DNA of 64,000 nt from Thermobispora bispora DSM 43833 (GCF_000092645.1 NC_014165.1:1984001-2048000), one strand, 5' to 3'. Shown: positions 8,432 through 17,790, numbered from the stretch's first letter. The notes: generated by a model not told the origin, from the letters alone. Numbers and translations: made by a program.

Positions 8432-9627
8432 GGGTGGTCATCCCCCTCGTACGGCACCGTCACGCGGAGCAGGAACCCGCCGCCGGCGAGCGGGCCCGCC
8501 TCCAGCGTGCCGCCCACGGCGGCGAGCCGCTCGCGCAGGCCGACCAGTCCATGGCCGCGGCGGGGTTCCGGGGCGCCGCCGCTCGTGCCACGCCGCCGGG
8601 CGGTGGGTGCTCCGGCGGTGGCGGCCGCACCGTTCCCCGAGCCGTCGTCGCGGATCTCCAGCGCCAGGCCCTCGTCCCCGGTGCGCAGCTCGATCTCGCA
8701 GCGGCGCGCGCCGCTGTGCCGGATCACGTTCGTCACGCCTTCCCGTACCGCCCAGCCGAGCAGCGCTCCGGCCTCCGGCGGGATCCGTACCTCCGCGACG
8801 CGGAGCACGGCGGTGATGCCGGCGTCGGCGAGCACCTTCCGGGCGGACGCGAGCTCGGCGGCGAAACCCTTCCCCCGGTATCCGGTGACGGCGGCGCGCA
8901 CCTCGGCGAGCGCCTTGCGGCCGATCTCCTCGATGTCCGCGGCCTGCCGTGCCGCCTCCTGGCCGTCGCGCGGGGCCAGGCGCCGTACCGCCTCCGCCTT
9001 CACCACCATGACGGAGAGCGTGTGCCCGAGCAGGTCGTGCAGGTCGCGGGCGAACCGGAGCCGCTCCTCGGCGACCGCGAGCTCGGCGAGCTCCTCCCGG
9101 GTGCGCTGCAGCTCCCGGATCGCCTCCCAGAGCCTGATGATCATCGCCGGGATGAGGGCCGCGGTGGCGACGCTCCACACCAGCACCAGCGACTCGCCGA
9201 CCGTCCCCCCGGTGGCGAACCTGACGGCGAACGTCACACCGCACAGCACGAGCCCGACGATCGGCAACCATCGCGTCGTGATCGCCGTGCCCACCGCGAT
9301 GGCGAGCATCACCTGCAGGTAGAACCAGTTCCCCTGGAATCCGATCACGGAGGGGAGCACGACGGCGGCGAGGAGGGGGAGCGCGTGCAGCTGGGCCCGC
9401 CTGCGGTCGGAGAAGGCGAGGTGAACGGTGACCAGGTAGCCGGCCGCCGCGGCGAGCACCGCCGGAACGGCGAGCCACACGGGGTGCGAGCGGCCGTGCG
9501 CGATGTCCCACACCGGGCCGGCGCTGAGGGCGGCCCACATGTACATGCCCTTCGCGTCCGGTCCCCGTTCGCCCTCGCGGAGCGGGTCGAGCCAATGGTT
9601 CGCCCCCATGAGCCGCGATGATGGCAT
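8428..9627 (-). CDS. DesK-type sensor histidine kinase
   Basis: The protein has about 399 residues when started at ATG 9627; ATG 9609 is also possible. Five or so membrane segments (about 25-175) are followed by the HisKA_3 box FARDLHDLLGHTLSVM and a HATPase_c domain with an N box (GVTNVIRHS) and G boxes. A Gly/Ala/Arg-rich insertion separates the ATPase subsegments, and it ends at VTVPYEG. There is no large extracellular domain, so it probably senses membrane state or a membrane-bound ligand. It sits between its regulator and an ABC exporter. Confidence 0.9.
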   Translation of the reverse strand: MPSSRLMGANHWLDPLREGERGPDAKGMYMWAALSAGPVWDIAHGRSHPVWLAVPAVLAAAAGYLVTVHLAFSDRRRAQLHALPLLAAVVLPSVIGFQGNWFYLQVMLAIAVGTAITTRWLPIVGLVLCGVTFAVRFATGGTVGESLVLVWSVATAALIPAMIIRLWEAIRELQRTREELAELAVAEERLRFARDLHDLLGHTLSVMVVKAEAVRRLAPRDGQEAARQAADIEEIGRKALAEVRAAVTGYRGKGFAAELASARKVLADAGITAVLRVAEVRIPPEAGALLGWAVREGVTNVIRHSGARRCEIELRTGDEGLALEIRDDGSGNGAAATAGAPTARRRGTSGGAPEPRRGHGLVGLRERLAAVGGTLEAGPLAGGGFLLRVTVPYEGDDHP

Positions 9628-9644
9628 GGCGCCGCCGAGATCCG

Positions 9645-10373
9645 TCAGACCGTGCGCCCGGCCCGGCGGTAGCCGTACCCGGCGAAGAGCCCGAACACCG
9701 CCAGCCACGCGAGGAGCACGGCGAGCTCGCGCAGCCCCGGGAGCTCGCCGAAGGCGGCCTGCCGGGCCAGGGACGCGTAACCGTACGACGGGGTCCACTC
9801 GGCGATCGCGCGGAGCCAGCCGGGGAACGTGCCGACGGGCACCCAGAGGCCCCCGATGATCGACAAGCCCAGCATGATCGCGGTGTTGGCCAGCGCGGTG
9901 GCCTGACCGGACAGCAGGTAGCCGTTCGCAAGCCCGAACAGGGCGAACGGGGCCGCCCCCGCCCACAGCAGCGCCACGAGGGCGAGCCACCGCCCGGCGG
10001 CGAGGCTGACGTCGTCGACCAGGGCACCGGTGAGGAGCACCGCCCCGATCGCGGGCACCGTGACGGCCATGCCGGCGGCGACCTTTCCCGCCACCACCTG
10101 GCGGGGGAGGAGCGGGGTGAGGCGAAGCTGGCGCAGCCACCCGGCCGCCCGGTCTTCGGCGAGGCCGCTGGCGTTGGTGAACGCGCTGCCCAGCGCGCCG
10201 TACGCGGCCATGTTCACCATGACGGCGATGACGGCGTCCCGCCGGTCACCGGGGACGAGACCGAGGCCGGTGAAGATCAGGTACATGATCACCGGCATGG
10301 CGACGCCGAAGATCACATAGCCGCCGTCCCGGGCGGTCCGGATGAGCTCGAGCCTGAGGTAGCCGATCATCAC
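9645..10373 (-). CDS. ABC-2 type permease
   Basis: A 242-residue integral membrane protein with six predicted helices, typical of DrrB/ABC-2 drug or lipid exporters. The start is GTG 10373 or ATG 10370; both overlap the stop of the ATPase gene, so the two are co-translated. It works with the ATPase of the preceding gene and is probably regulated by the following two-component system. Confidence 0.9.
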   Translation of the reverse strand: MMIGYLRLELIRTARDGGYVIFGVAMPVIMYLIFTGLGLVPGDRRDAVIAVMVNMAAYGALGSAFTNASGLAEDRAAGWLRQLRLTPLLPRQVVAGKVAAGMAVTVPAIGAVLLTGALVDDVSLAAGRWLALVALLWAGAAPFALFGLANGYLLSGQATALANTAIMLGLSIIGGLWVPVGTFPGWLRAIAEWTPSYGYASLARQAAFGELPGLRELAVLLAWLAVFGLFAGYGYRRAGRTV

Positions 10374-11257
10374 ACCGTCTCCTTCGCGGTGAGCGCGATG
10401 AACGCGTCCTCCAGGTCGGCGGGGGTCACCTCGATGTCCCGCACCGCTCCCGCCTGGGCGAGCGCCACCACGGTGGCGTCGGGGTCACTGCTGTGCAGGT
10501 GCACGCGGTCTCCCTGGACCTCCAGGTGGCGGACCCCGGGGAGCGTCCCGAGCCAGGCGACGTCGCCGCGCGCCGTCACCCGCACCGTGGTCAGCGCGGC
10601 CATCCGCTTGATCTCGGCGCTGGTGCCGTCCGCCACCAACCGGCCCCGGTCGATGACGACGATCCGGTCGGCGTGCTCGTCGGCCTCCTCGAGGTAGTGG
10701 GTGGAGAACAGGATCGTCTTGCCTTGGTCCGCCAGGTCCCGCATGCCGTGCCAGAACCGCCGTCTCGCCCCGGCGTCGAGCGCGGCGGTGGGCTCGTCGA
10801 GGACGATCAGGTCGGGATCGCCGATGACGGCCATCGCGAACCGCACCCGCTGGGCCTGGCCGCCGGAGAGCCGGTCCACCCGGCGGTCGCGGAGCTCGGT
10901 GATGCGGGCGAGGGCGAGCACGTGGTCGAGGGGGAGTGGCCTGGGGTAGGCGCCGGCCACGAAGGTCAGGAGCTCCCGCACGGTGACCCGGGAGATCAGG
11001 CCGCCCACCTGGGGCATGGCGCCGACGCGGCCCAGCCGTACGGCATGCTCGGGGGGACCGCCGAACAGGGTCACCTCGCCGCTGTCCGGGGGCAGGAGCC
11101 CGAGGAGCACGGCGATGGTGGTCGACTTGCCCGCCCCGTTCGGCCCGAGCAGGGCGACGGTCTGGCCCCGGGGAACGGTGAGCGTGAGGCCGTCCACCGC
11201 GCGCACGGAGCCGAAGCTCTTGGTCACCGAGGTGAGTGATAGCGCTGCGTCGTCCAT
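10370..11257 (-). CDS. ABC transporter ATPase, DrrA-like
   Basis: A 295-residue ATPase with Walker A LLGPNGAGKST, Q-loop, signature LSGGQAQRVRFAMA, Walker B LIVLDEPTAALD and H-loop STHYLEEADE, plus a C-terminal extension common in drug-export ATPases. The start is ATG 11257. It is first of a four-gene unit (ATPase, permease, kinase, regulator), the usual layout for actinobacterial stress-induced lipid or antibiotic exporters. The substrate is unknown. Confidence 0.92.
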   Translation of the reverse strand: MDDAALSLTSVTKSFGSVRAVDGLTLTVPRGQTVALLGPNGAGKSTTIAVLLGLLPPDSGEVTLFGGPPEHAVRLGRVGAMPQVGGLISRVTVRELLTFVAGAYPRPLPLDHVLALARITELRDRRVDRLSGGQAQRVRFAMAVIGDPDLIVLDEPTAALDAGARRRFWHGMRDLADQGKTILFSTHYLEEADEHADRIVVIDRGRLVADGTSAEIKRMAALTTVRVTARGDVAWLGTLPGVRHLEVQGDRVHLHSSDPDATVVALAQAGAVRDIEVTPADLEDAFIALTAKETV

Positions 11258-11391
11258 GCCGGACAGGCTAGGAATCGGCCTTCCGCCGCAGGTAGATCGG
11301 CCGATCCATGGTTGGGCAGGATATTTGTCCCAAGCCACCACGACCGGCGGGCTGAAGCGCACCGCCTCGGCTCCGGCCGCGGGGCGGCCGA

Positions 11392-12714
11392 TCAACCGGC
11401 CCCCGGCCGGAACGGCGCACCTCTCGCATCGGCCGCGCGAGGAGCCGTGCCCGGCCGCCGTGCCGCCGCGAGGCCGGTGAGGAGGCGGTCCCACTGCCGC
11501 CCGATCGAGCCGAGGTCGTAGCCCGCCGCGGTGCGCACGGCCCGGGCCCCCATCCGGCGCCGCAGCTCCTCGTCCTCGATGAGGGTGCAGATCGCGTCGG
11601 CCAGCCTGCGGACGTCTCCCATCTCGACCAGGAGCCCGTCGTGGCCGTGGGTGATCAGTTCGGCCGGCCCGGTCGGGCAGTCGAAGCTCACCACCGGCAC
11701 CCCTTTGCCCATGGCCTCCAGGATGACGAGCGGCATGCCCTCGCGCCGGGAGCTGAGCACGAAGATCGAGGCCTTCTCGAGCTCGGCGGCGACGTCGCGG
11801 ATGCGCCCGGCGAGCACCACCCGTCCGGTGAGGCCCATCGCGGCGATCGACTCCTGGAGCGGTTTGCGGCGCGGTCCGTCGCCGACGATGCGCAGGGTCC
11901 AGTCCGGGTGCCGGGCCGCGACGTGCGCCCACGCCTTGATCAGCATGTCGTGGCCCTTGGCGTGGGCGAGCCGGCCGATGGTGATCACCGTCTTCTCGGT
12001 GAGGGGAGAGGGGCCGCCGTCGAGCGGGGTCGCGGCGTTGGGGATCCGGGTGAGCACCCGCGGCCGAGGTCTACCGGAGCGTTCGAAGCCGCGCGTGTAC
12101 GTGCCCAGGTCGGCCGCGGTGAGGGTGACCACCGCGTCGTGCCTGCCGTACCAGAGCCCGATCTGCCGGCGGACCGAGGGCCGGTGGCTGGCGAGGTTCG
12201 CGTGCTCCTGGGCGACGGTGACGACCTCCGGCCGCGCGAACCGCGCCATGATCAGGTTCAGGCCGGGGCGGGTGCCGATGAGGATGCCGTCCCGTACGGA
12301 TCGGACGTACCGGGCCAGGGCGAGATCGGTGCGGAGCGTGAACCGGTGGTAGGCCGCCTCGTCCTTCGGCACCAGCGCGCTGGGCAGGCGGGACAGCAGC
12401 CCGTTGCGGCCGCCGAGCCGGTCGTCCAGGTAGCGGATGCGCACGCCGGGCGGCACGGGGAAGAAGGGCTCCGCGCTTTCCCGGATCACGCTCACGATCT
12501 CGACGTCCCGGGTCCGGGCGAGGTATCCGGCGAGGTGGAAGACCGCGCGGATCGTCCCGCCCATGCCGTTGGCGTGCAGCAGGAGGATGCGCACCCGGTC
12601 ACCGCCCGCCGGCGGCGCGGAGCGGGCACGACGCCCGCCCGGCGCGGTGAGCGCCCGCCAGAGCGCCTTGACGGCACGCTGGAGCGTCGACGTCGCCCGC
12701 CGTGCCACGCTCAC
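11392..12714 (-). CDS. GT4-family glycosyltransferase
   Basis: The protein has 440 residues when started at GTG 12714, which follows a GGGGGAA ribosome site. The N-terminal Rossmann domain starts VRILLLHANGMGGTIRA. The C-terminal donor-binding domain has TIGRLAHAKGHDMLIKAW and the GT4 motif SSRREGMPLVILEAM with its conserved Glu pair. It is cytoplasmic, uses a nucleotide-sugar donor and is probably involved in a surface glycan. The acceptor is unknown and no other glycan genes flank it. The first about 35 residues are basic and may be a membrane-association segment. Confidence 0.88.
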   Translation of the reverse strand: MSVARRATSTLQRAVKALWRALTAPGGRRARSAPPAGGDRVRILLLHANGMGGTIRAVFHLAGYLARTRDVEIVSVIRESAEPFFPVPPGVRIRYLDDRLGGRNGLLSRLPSALVPKDEAAYHRFTLRTDLALARYVRSVRDGILIGTRPGLNLIMARFARPEVVTVAQEHANLASHRPSVRRQIGLWYGRHDAVVTLTAADLGTYTRGFERSGRPRPRVLTRIPNAATPLDGGPSPLTEKTVITIGRLAHAKGHDMLIKAWAHVAARHPDWTLRIVGDGPRRKPLQESIAAMGLTGRVVLAGRIRDVAAELEKASIFVLSSRREGMPLVILEAMGKGVPVVSFDCPTGPAELITHGHDGLLVEMGDVRRLADAICTLIEDEELRRRMGARAVRTAAGYDLGSIGRQWDRLLTGLAAARRPGTAPRAADARGAPFRPGAG

Positions 12715-13076
12715 CCGGTTCCCCCGTCCGATGGTGATGGATCTTCTCTCTGTGTGACGGCGGATCCCGCGTCCGGGTTGTCCTGGATCGCGGGCATGCC
12801 GGGCGGCCTGCCGCGCGGTACGGCGGTGCCGCCGCTCCGGGCCGGGCCGCCGCGTGCCCGGGCCGTATCGCCGGCGGAGACGGATCGGCGGCGACGTCTC
12901 CCGGGAAGCGAGGCGCGGTGGCCGTGCCTGAGGCCAGGGGAGCGCGGAACCGGGAGCGCCGGACGCGGTCGTCCGCCGCCGGTCACGGCGCCGGACGGGT
13001 CGCCGCCGTGCTCCGGCGGCACGGCCGCGCGTGAGATCACACGGGCGCTCCAACCGACGGGTGCGCCACTCCGCGC
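12715..13076. other. Intergenic stretch without a supported gene
   Basis: About 360 bases of GC-rich DNA between the glycosyltransferase start and the radical SAM stop. It must hold the glycosyltransferase promoter. I see no conserved reading frame or structured element in it. Confidence 0.5.
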
Positions 13077-14126
13077 TCAGAGCAGGGAGAGCTGTTCCGG
13101 CTCGGTCGCACGGGGCACGGCCGCCGGGCCCGGTGGCGGCGGCGGGATGCGCCGGGCGGCGCGCGGGGTGGACCGGCCGATGCCGTACTCCTCGGCGAGC
13201 TCGGCCACCCGCTGGACGATCCGCTGCTGGTACGCCTTGGGGGCGTAGGCGCCCCGGCCGTACAGCTCGCGGTAGCGGGGGACGAGCCCCGGGTGCTCCC
13301 GGGACAGCCAGGTCATGAACCACTCGCGGGCGCCGGGCCTGAGGTGCAGCACGAGCGGCGTCACGGAGGTGGCCCCGGTCTCCGCGATCCGCCGGACGGT
13401 CTCCCGGAGCCGCCGCGGTGAGTCGGTCAGGTACGGGAGGATCGGGGCCATCAGCACGCCGGACGGGATGCCGTGCGCGTTGAGCGTGGCGCACACCTCC
13501 AGCCGGGTGCGCGGGCTGGGCGTTCCCGGCTCGACCGCGCGCCACAGGTCGTCGTCGCCGGTGAACCCGACCGACACGTTCGCGCTCACCCGAGTCACCT
13601 CGGCGGCCTGGGTCAGCAGGTCGAGGTCGCGGAGGATGAGCGAGCCCTTGGTCAGGATGGAGAACGGGTTCGCCGCGTCGCGGAGCGCGGTCAGGATGCC
13701 GCGCATCAGCCGGTAGCGGCCCTCCGCCCGCTGATAGCAGTCGACGTTGGTGCCCATGGCGATGTGCCCGCCGCTCCAGGACGGCGCGGCGAGCTCCTTG
13801 CGGAGCAGCTCGGCCGCGTTCACCTTGACGATGATCTTCGAGTCGAAGTCCGGCCCGGCGTTCAGATCCAGGTACTCGTGGGTCTTCCGGGCGAAGCAGT
13901 AAACACAGGCGTGGCTGCACCCGCGGTAGGGGTTGATGGTCCACTCGAACGGGACCCGGCTGCCGGCGGGGACGCGGTTGATGATCGAGCGTGCGTGGAT
14001 CTCGTAGAACGTGATGCCCCGGAACCCCGGTGTGTCGAAGGTCTGGGCCACGGCGCCGCGCGGCAGCAGCGGAATGGCGTCGCCGCCCGCCCCATCATCC
14101 GACACGCGGAGGTTCTCCCAGCGCAT
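13077..14126 (-). CDS. Rv2578c-family radical SAM protein
   Basis: This 349-residue radical SAM enzyme has the cluster motif CSHACVYCFAR near residue 72, preceded by INPYRG. The barrel continues with GTNVDCYQ, FSILTKGSLILRDLDLL and SVGFTGDDD, resembling spore photoproduct lyase-like and Rv2578c proteins. The start is ATG 14126. The C-terminal Pro-rich tail ends EQLSLL. The function of the family is unproven. A LexA-like palindrome lies just upstream and suggests DNA-damage induction (inference). A paralogue occurs at 54421-55503. Confidence 0.88.
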   Translation of the reverse strand: MRWENLRVSDDGAGGDAIPLLPRGAVAQTFDTPGFRGITFYEIHARSIINRVPAGSRVPFEWTINPYRGCSHACVYCFARKTHEYLDLNAGPDFDSKIIVKVNAAELLRKELAAPSWSGGHIAMGTNVDCYQRAEGRYRLMRGILTALRDAANPFSILTKGSLILRDLDLLTQAAEVTRVSANVSVGFTGDDDLWRAVEPGTPSPRTRLEVCATLNAHGIPSGVLMAPILPYLTDSPRRLRETVRRIAETGATSVTPLVLHLRPGAREWFMTWLSREHPGLVPRYRELYGRGAYAPKAYQQRIVQRVAELAEEYGIGRSTPRAARRIPPPPPGPAAVPRATEPEQLSLL

Positions 14127-14134
14127 GATGCGAT

Positions 14135-14150
14135 TAGAACAAACTTTCGA
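14135..14150. promoter_or_regulatory. LexA-like (SOS) box
   Basis: TAGAACAAACTTTCGA matches the actinobacterial SOS consensus TCGAACnnnnGTTCGA at 10 of 12 fixed positions. It lies 9 bases upstream of the radical SAM start, so bound LexA would block transcription. Confidence 0.45.
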
Positions 14151-14260
14151 TGAGATCGCAAGCGCGGCGATGATCGAAATGGCCGGGCAAACCAGGGCTA
14201 ATGATCTTGATCACAGGGCAAAAAGAGGGCACACCACGTTGCCTTCGGGAGAGTTGCGCC

Positions 14261-14524
14261 ATGGCCTGGTCGCAGGATGACGAGCGAATCCTCGCGATGA
14301 TCGAGCGGCACCTCACCGACGAGGACCCCGAGTTCGCCGCCAGGCTCGAGTCGTTCAGCGAGCGCGTGGCGCGCGGGCGGCGCCGGCGCCGTTGGTGGGC
14401 CGTCCGCGGCGGCCCGCGCAGATCCACCGTGATCATCGCGGTGAGCTGGCTGCTGATCGCGGTATTGCTCGCCGCGCTGCTGATCACGGCGTTCCACGTC
14501 GAGGCCGCCGCGCTCTCGGGGTGA
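14261..14524 (+). CDS. DUF3040 membrane protein
   Basis: This 87-residue actinobacterial DUF3040 protein has the family start MAWSQDDERILAMIERHL, a basic linker and one or two hydrophobic segments (VIIAVSWLLIAVLLAALLI). The start is ATG 14261 with GGAGAG eight bases upstream. The function is unknown; the family is confined to actinobacteria. It is divergent from the radical SAM gene and shares its promoter region. Confidence 0.85.
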   Translation: MAWSQDDERILAMIERHLTDEDPEFAARLESFSERVARGRRRRRWWAVRGGPRRSTVIIAVSWLLIAVLLAALLITAFHVEAAALSG

Positions 14525-14595
14525 CCGCCGGCCGGCCCGTGGTGCGGCCCGGGGACGCCCCGGCCCGGCGGGCGGCGGGCCGGGGAGGGGGCGGC

Positions 14596-16218
14596 CTAGC
14601 CGAGGGCCTTGAGGAACCTGGCGGCGATCGGGGCGGCGACCTTGCCGCCCATGCCGCCGCCTTCGACGACCACGGCGAAGGCGAGATCGCCCCGGTAGCC
14701 GATGAACCAGGCGTGCATGCCGAGCTCGGGGCCGGTGCCGAACTCGGCCGACCCGGTCTTGCCCGCCGTACCGGAGGGGAGCCCGGCCCCGCGAGCGGTG
14801 CCCTCGGTGACCACGGCCCGCATCATCGCCCGCAAGTGCGCGACCACCTCGTCCGGCAGCTTCTTGGGGGTCGCCTTCTGCTTCAGGGACCGCACCAGGG
14901 TGGGCGGCCGCCACGTGCCATCGGCCACGGCGGCGGCGACCGACGCCATCACGAGCGGGCTCGCGGTGATGCGCGCCTGCCCGAACGACTCGGCGGCGAG
15001 CTCGGCGTCGCTCTCCGCCCTGGGCATGCTCCCGGAGACCGCGGGCACCCCGATGTTCAGCGGCTGGTTGAACCCGAACGAGCCGGCGAGCTCGTGCAGC
15101 TTCTTCGCACCGAGCCGGGAGGCGGCGAGCGGGGCGAACGTGGTGTTGCACGAGTGCGCGAACGCCTCACGGAGGCTGACCGAGCCGAACGACTCGTAAT
15201 CGGAGTTGCGGATCCGCAGGCCGCCGACGATGACCGTCTTGGGGCAGGTGACCCGCGAGGACGGGGTGAGGCCCGTGCCGAGCAGCCCGGCCGCGGTGAT
15301 CGCCTTGAACGTCGACCCGGGCGGGTAGCGGCCCTCCAGCGCCCGGTTGAACCCCCCGCGGTTGTTGGCGACCGCGAGGATCTCCCCGGTCGAGGGGCGG
15401 ACCGCGACCAGCGCGGCCGGCTCCTCGACGTTCCGCACCGCGTCGGCCGCCGCCCGTTGCACGCGGAGGTCGAGCGTGGTCCGCAGCTCCTCGCCGGGCG
15501 TCCCTTCGAACCGGTGCAGGGTCTCCGTCGAGGAGCCGACCGCCTGGATCTCGATGGTGGGGGTGCCCGCGAGCCGCCGTTCGAAGGTCGCCTGGAGCCC
15601 GGCCCGGCCCACCAGGTCGCGCACCCGGTACGGCGGGCCGAGCCGCTTCACGTCCTTGGCGGTCGCCTTGTCGAGGTAGCCGACGAGCTGCTGAACGGAT
15701 CCGCCGACGTCACCGCCGTCGATCCGCCGCCCGTTCGCGTCGGTGATCGCCGCCCTTGGGGGCCAGGTGACCTTGATCCGCAGCTTGGTGGCGCCGTCGA
15801 GCGCGGGGTGGACGGCGGACGGGGACCAGTCGACCTTCCAGTGCCGGTCCTTGACGGTGAGCGCGAGCCGGCCCTGGTAGGTCCACTCGCCGATGCCCTT
15901 GAGCTTCGCGGTGGCGGTGTAGGTGGCGGTGGCCTTGCCGTCGGCGGGCTCGCTCACCCGCAGGCCGGAGATGGAGACATTTGTGACGCCGAGGTTCTCG
16001 GTGAGCTGGGCGTAGGCGGCGTCGAAGCCGGGCGCGGGCGCGGCGAGCTCGGCCTTCATCGCCGCGTGATCGCCGCGCGCCCATGCGGCGGTGAACCGTT
16101 GCGCGGTCTCCAGCGGGGATCCCCGGGTGTGCAGCACGTAGTAGGCGCCGCCGCCTATCCCCGCCGCCGCCACGACGGCGACGGCTGAAACGATCGCGAC
16201 CGTGCGTCCTCGTGGCAC
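14596..16218 (-). CDS. Class B penicillin-binding protein with MecA-N-like domain
   Basis: This 540-residue peptidoglycan D,D-transpeptidase has an uncleaved N-terminal membrane anchor (about 6-28). An NTF2-like MecA_N domain (about 35-150), a dimer/hinge domain and a transpeptidase domain follow. Active-site motifs are PPGSTFK (nucleophile Ser302), the SCN triad in AHSCNTTF, and KTG in AGKTGSAE. The start is GTG 16218. It is a single gene away from division genes, so it is probably an accessory or lineage-specific PBP; the MecA-like N domain is associated elsewhere with low beta-lactam affinity, which is not proven here. Confidence 0.92.
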   Translation of the reverse strand: MPRGRTVAIVSAVAVVAAAGIGGGAYYVLHTRGSPLETAQRFTAAWARGDHAAMKAELAAPAPGFDAAYAQLTENLGVTNVSISGLRVSEPADGKATATYTATAKLKGIGEWTYQGRLALTVKDRHWKVDWSPSAVHPALDGATKLRIKVTWPPRAAITDANGRRIDGGDVGGSVQQLVGYLDKATAKDVKRLGPPYRVRDLVGRAGLQATFERRLAGTPTIEIQAVGSSTETLHRFEGTPGEELRTTLDLRVQRAAADAVRNVEEPAALVAVRPSTGEILAVANNRGGFNRALEGRYPPGSTFKAITAAGLLGTGLTPSSRVTCPKTVIVGGLRIRNSDYESFGSVSLREAFAHSCNTTFAPLAASRLGAKKLHELAGSFGFNQPLNIGVPAVSGSMPRAESDAELAAESFGQARITASPLVMASVAAAVADGTWRPPTLVRSLKQKATPKKLPDEVVAHLRAMMRAVVTEGTARGAGLPSGTAGKTGSAEFGTGPELGMHAWFIGYRGDLAFAVVVEGGGMGGKVAAPIAARFLKALG

Positions 16219-16291
16219 CGCGCGTACCCCCAGTCTGATCGGGATGGGCCTAAGAGCCTAACGTCGCCGCCCGCGCGCGAGGACGGCGCCT

Positions 16292-16954
16292 TCACCGGGA
16301 GGCGGCCTTCACGCTCGCCGCGTACCTGGGCACGTACTCCTGGCCGGACAGGCGCTGGATCGCCGCCATGACCTCGTCGGTGACCGACCTGCGGTCGCGG
16401 GCCGAGCCCGGGTCGCCGGTGAAGGTCATCGGAGGGCCGATGCGCACGCCGACCCGGACCGGCCGGGGCACCCGGCTCCCGGGTGGGAGCGCCCGGTCGG
16501 TGTTGAGCATCGCCACGGGGATCACCGGCGCCCCGGTGGTGAGCGCCAGCCAGGCCACCCCGATCTTGCCGCGGTAGAGCCGGCCGTCGGGGGAGCGGGT
16601 GCCCTCGGGGTAGATCCCGAACAGCTCACCCGCCTTGAGCACGTCCACGGCCGCCTCGAGCACGGAGCGGGCGGCCGACACGTTCTCCCGGTCGACGGCC
16701 ACGGTCCCGAAGCTGCGCATCCACAGCGCGACCAGAGGGTTGCCGGTGAAGTACTCGTTCTTGGCGACGAAGCGGACCGGGCGGGGGAGCAGGGCGGGGA
16801 GGATGAACGAGTCGATCGCGGAGAGGTGGTTGGAGGCGAGGATCGCCGGCCCCTGCTCCGGCACGTGGGCGCGCCCCTCGATGGACGGCCGCCACAGCAT
16901 GCGCATGGCGGGCAGGGCGACCAGCTTGGCGGCGCGGTACAGCATCGGCGGCAC
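16292..16954 (-). CDS. 1-acyl-sn-glycerol-3-phosphate acyltransferase (PlsC family)
   Basis: The protein has 220 residues when started at GTG 16954, which has a strong GGAGGAG site; a longer frame begins at 16984. It contains the acyltransferase box NHLSAID and the substrate-binding box EGTRSPDG, with an N-terminal hydrophobic segment for membrane attachment. It acylates lysophosphatidate to phosphatidate at the inner membrane. It follows the PBP gene in the same direction with a 73-base gap, so co-transcription is possible. Confidence 0.92.
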   Translation of the reverse strand: MPPMLYRAAKLVALPAMRMLWRPSIEGRAHVPEQGPAILASNHLSAIDSFILPALLPRPVRFVAKNEYFTGNPLVALWMRSFGTVAVDRENVSAARSVLEAAVDVLKAGELFGIYPEGTRSPDGRLYRGKIGVAWLALTTGAPVIPVAMLNTDRALPPGSRVPRPVRVGVRIGPPMTFTGDPGSARDRRSVTDEVMAAIQRLSGQEYVPRYAASVKAASR

Positions 16955-17109
16955 GGCTCTCCTCCCTCGGGTGTCGGGACACACCCTAGCGGGCGGCGCC
17001 GCGCACGCCGATCACCGGCGGCCACCCGCCGCACCGCCGGCCGGGACGCGGGTACCGCGGGACCGGCCGGGGGAGAGACCTTAAGAGAAGCGCAAAGGGC
17101 GGGAAATAC

Positions 17110-17148
17110 GTGTACGTCCCGTGAGACGGCGTCTCACGGGACGTACAC
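17110..17148. repeat. Perfect 39-bp palindrome
   Basis: Two 19-base arms (17110-17128 and 17130-17148) are perfect reverse complements with a single-base centre. Each arm ends in GTGTACGTCCC when read inward. It lies in a divergent intergenic region (16955-17479), so it is not a terminator for either neighbour. The remainder of this 525-base gap holds only the promoter and ribosome site of the following small gene. Confidence 0.9.
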
Positions 17149-17479
17149 AACCAGCCGATGTGGCGGTCGCCTCCTCGGCGAATGGCACAACACGGCTCCA
17201 GCCGAACGGTATTCCGTGAAGGCGAAAGGGTGAGGCCCGGGGGACACGGACCACATCGACCAGTCACCGACTCTAACCCACTCTGCGGGGTTGTTATTCC
17301 AGCGCGCGGGTGATGTGCCTGAAATGAGCGGAAAACTGAGGTGGATCGCGGCGGGAACCGCGGCCCGCCGGAGCGCCGGAACCGCCCGTGGCCACGGGGT
17401 CGCCCGCCGTGTGAGCCGGAACCCCGCCGATCAGTTGAGCGTTGCTACGTGAGACGGGTCACAGCGAAGGAGGACGGCC

Positions 17480-17746
17480 ATGGAGATCACCGGGATCATC
17501 TCCGCGATCATCGTCGGCATCGTGATCGGCGCGCTCGGCCGGTTAGTCCTGCCGGGCAAGCAGCGCATCTCGATCTGGCTGACCATGCTGATCGGCATCA
17601 TCGCCGCGCTGCTCGGCACGGCGATCGCCGGGGCGCTCGGCGTCGCGGACACCCGGGGCATCGACTGGATCGAGCTCGCGATCCAGGTCGCGCTGGCGGC
17701 GGGCGGGGTGGCGCTGGTCACCCGCGCCTCCGGACGCGGGAAGTAG
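17480..17746 (+). CDS. GlsB/YeaQ/YmgE family membrane protein
   Basis: An 88-residue protein with three predicted membrane helices and the family pattern of an N-terminal GIISAIIVGIVIGALGRL, a central WLTMLIGIIAALLGT and a C-terminal helix. The ribosome site GGAGGA lies just before ATG 17480. These transglycosylase-associated small proteins are stress-linked in other bacteria; the molecular role is unknown. Confidence 0.88.
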   Translation: MEITGIISAIIVGIVIGALGRLVLPGKQRISIWLTMLIGIIAALLGTAIAGALGVADTRGIDWIELAIQVALAAGGVALVTRASGRGK

Positions 17747-17768
17747 CCCATGACCGGGCCGGGTGGGA

Positions 17769-17790
17769 CCGGGCGCGGCGGGGCGCCCGG
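17769..17790. terminator. Bidirectional hairpin terminator candidate
   Basis: A perfect 8-bp stem (CCGGGCGC / GCGCCCGG) with a 6-nt loop lies between the converging glsB-like gene and the recombinase gene. It has no T tract. Confidence 0.45.

Noticed and set aside
12711-13040. 109-codon minus-strand ORF upstream of the glycosyltransferase
   Set aside because: Low-complexity Arg/Gly/Pro frame with no family resemblance.
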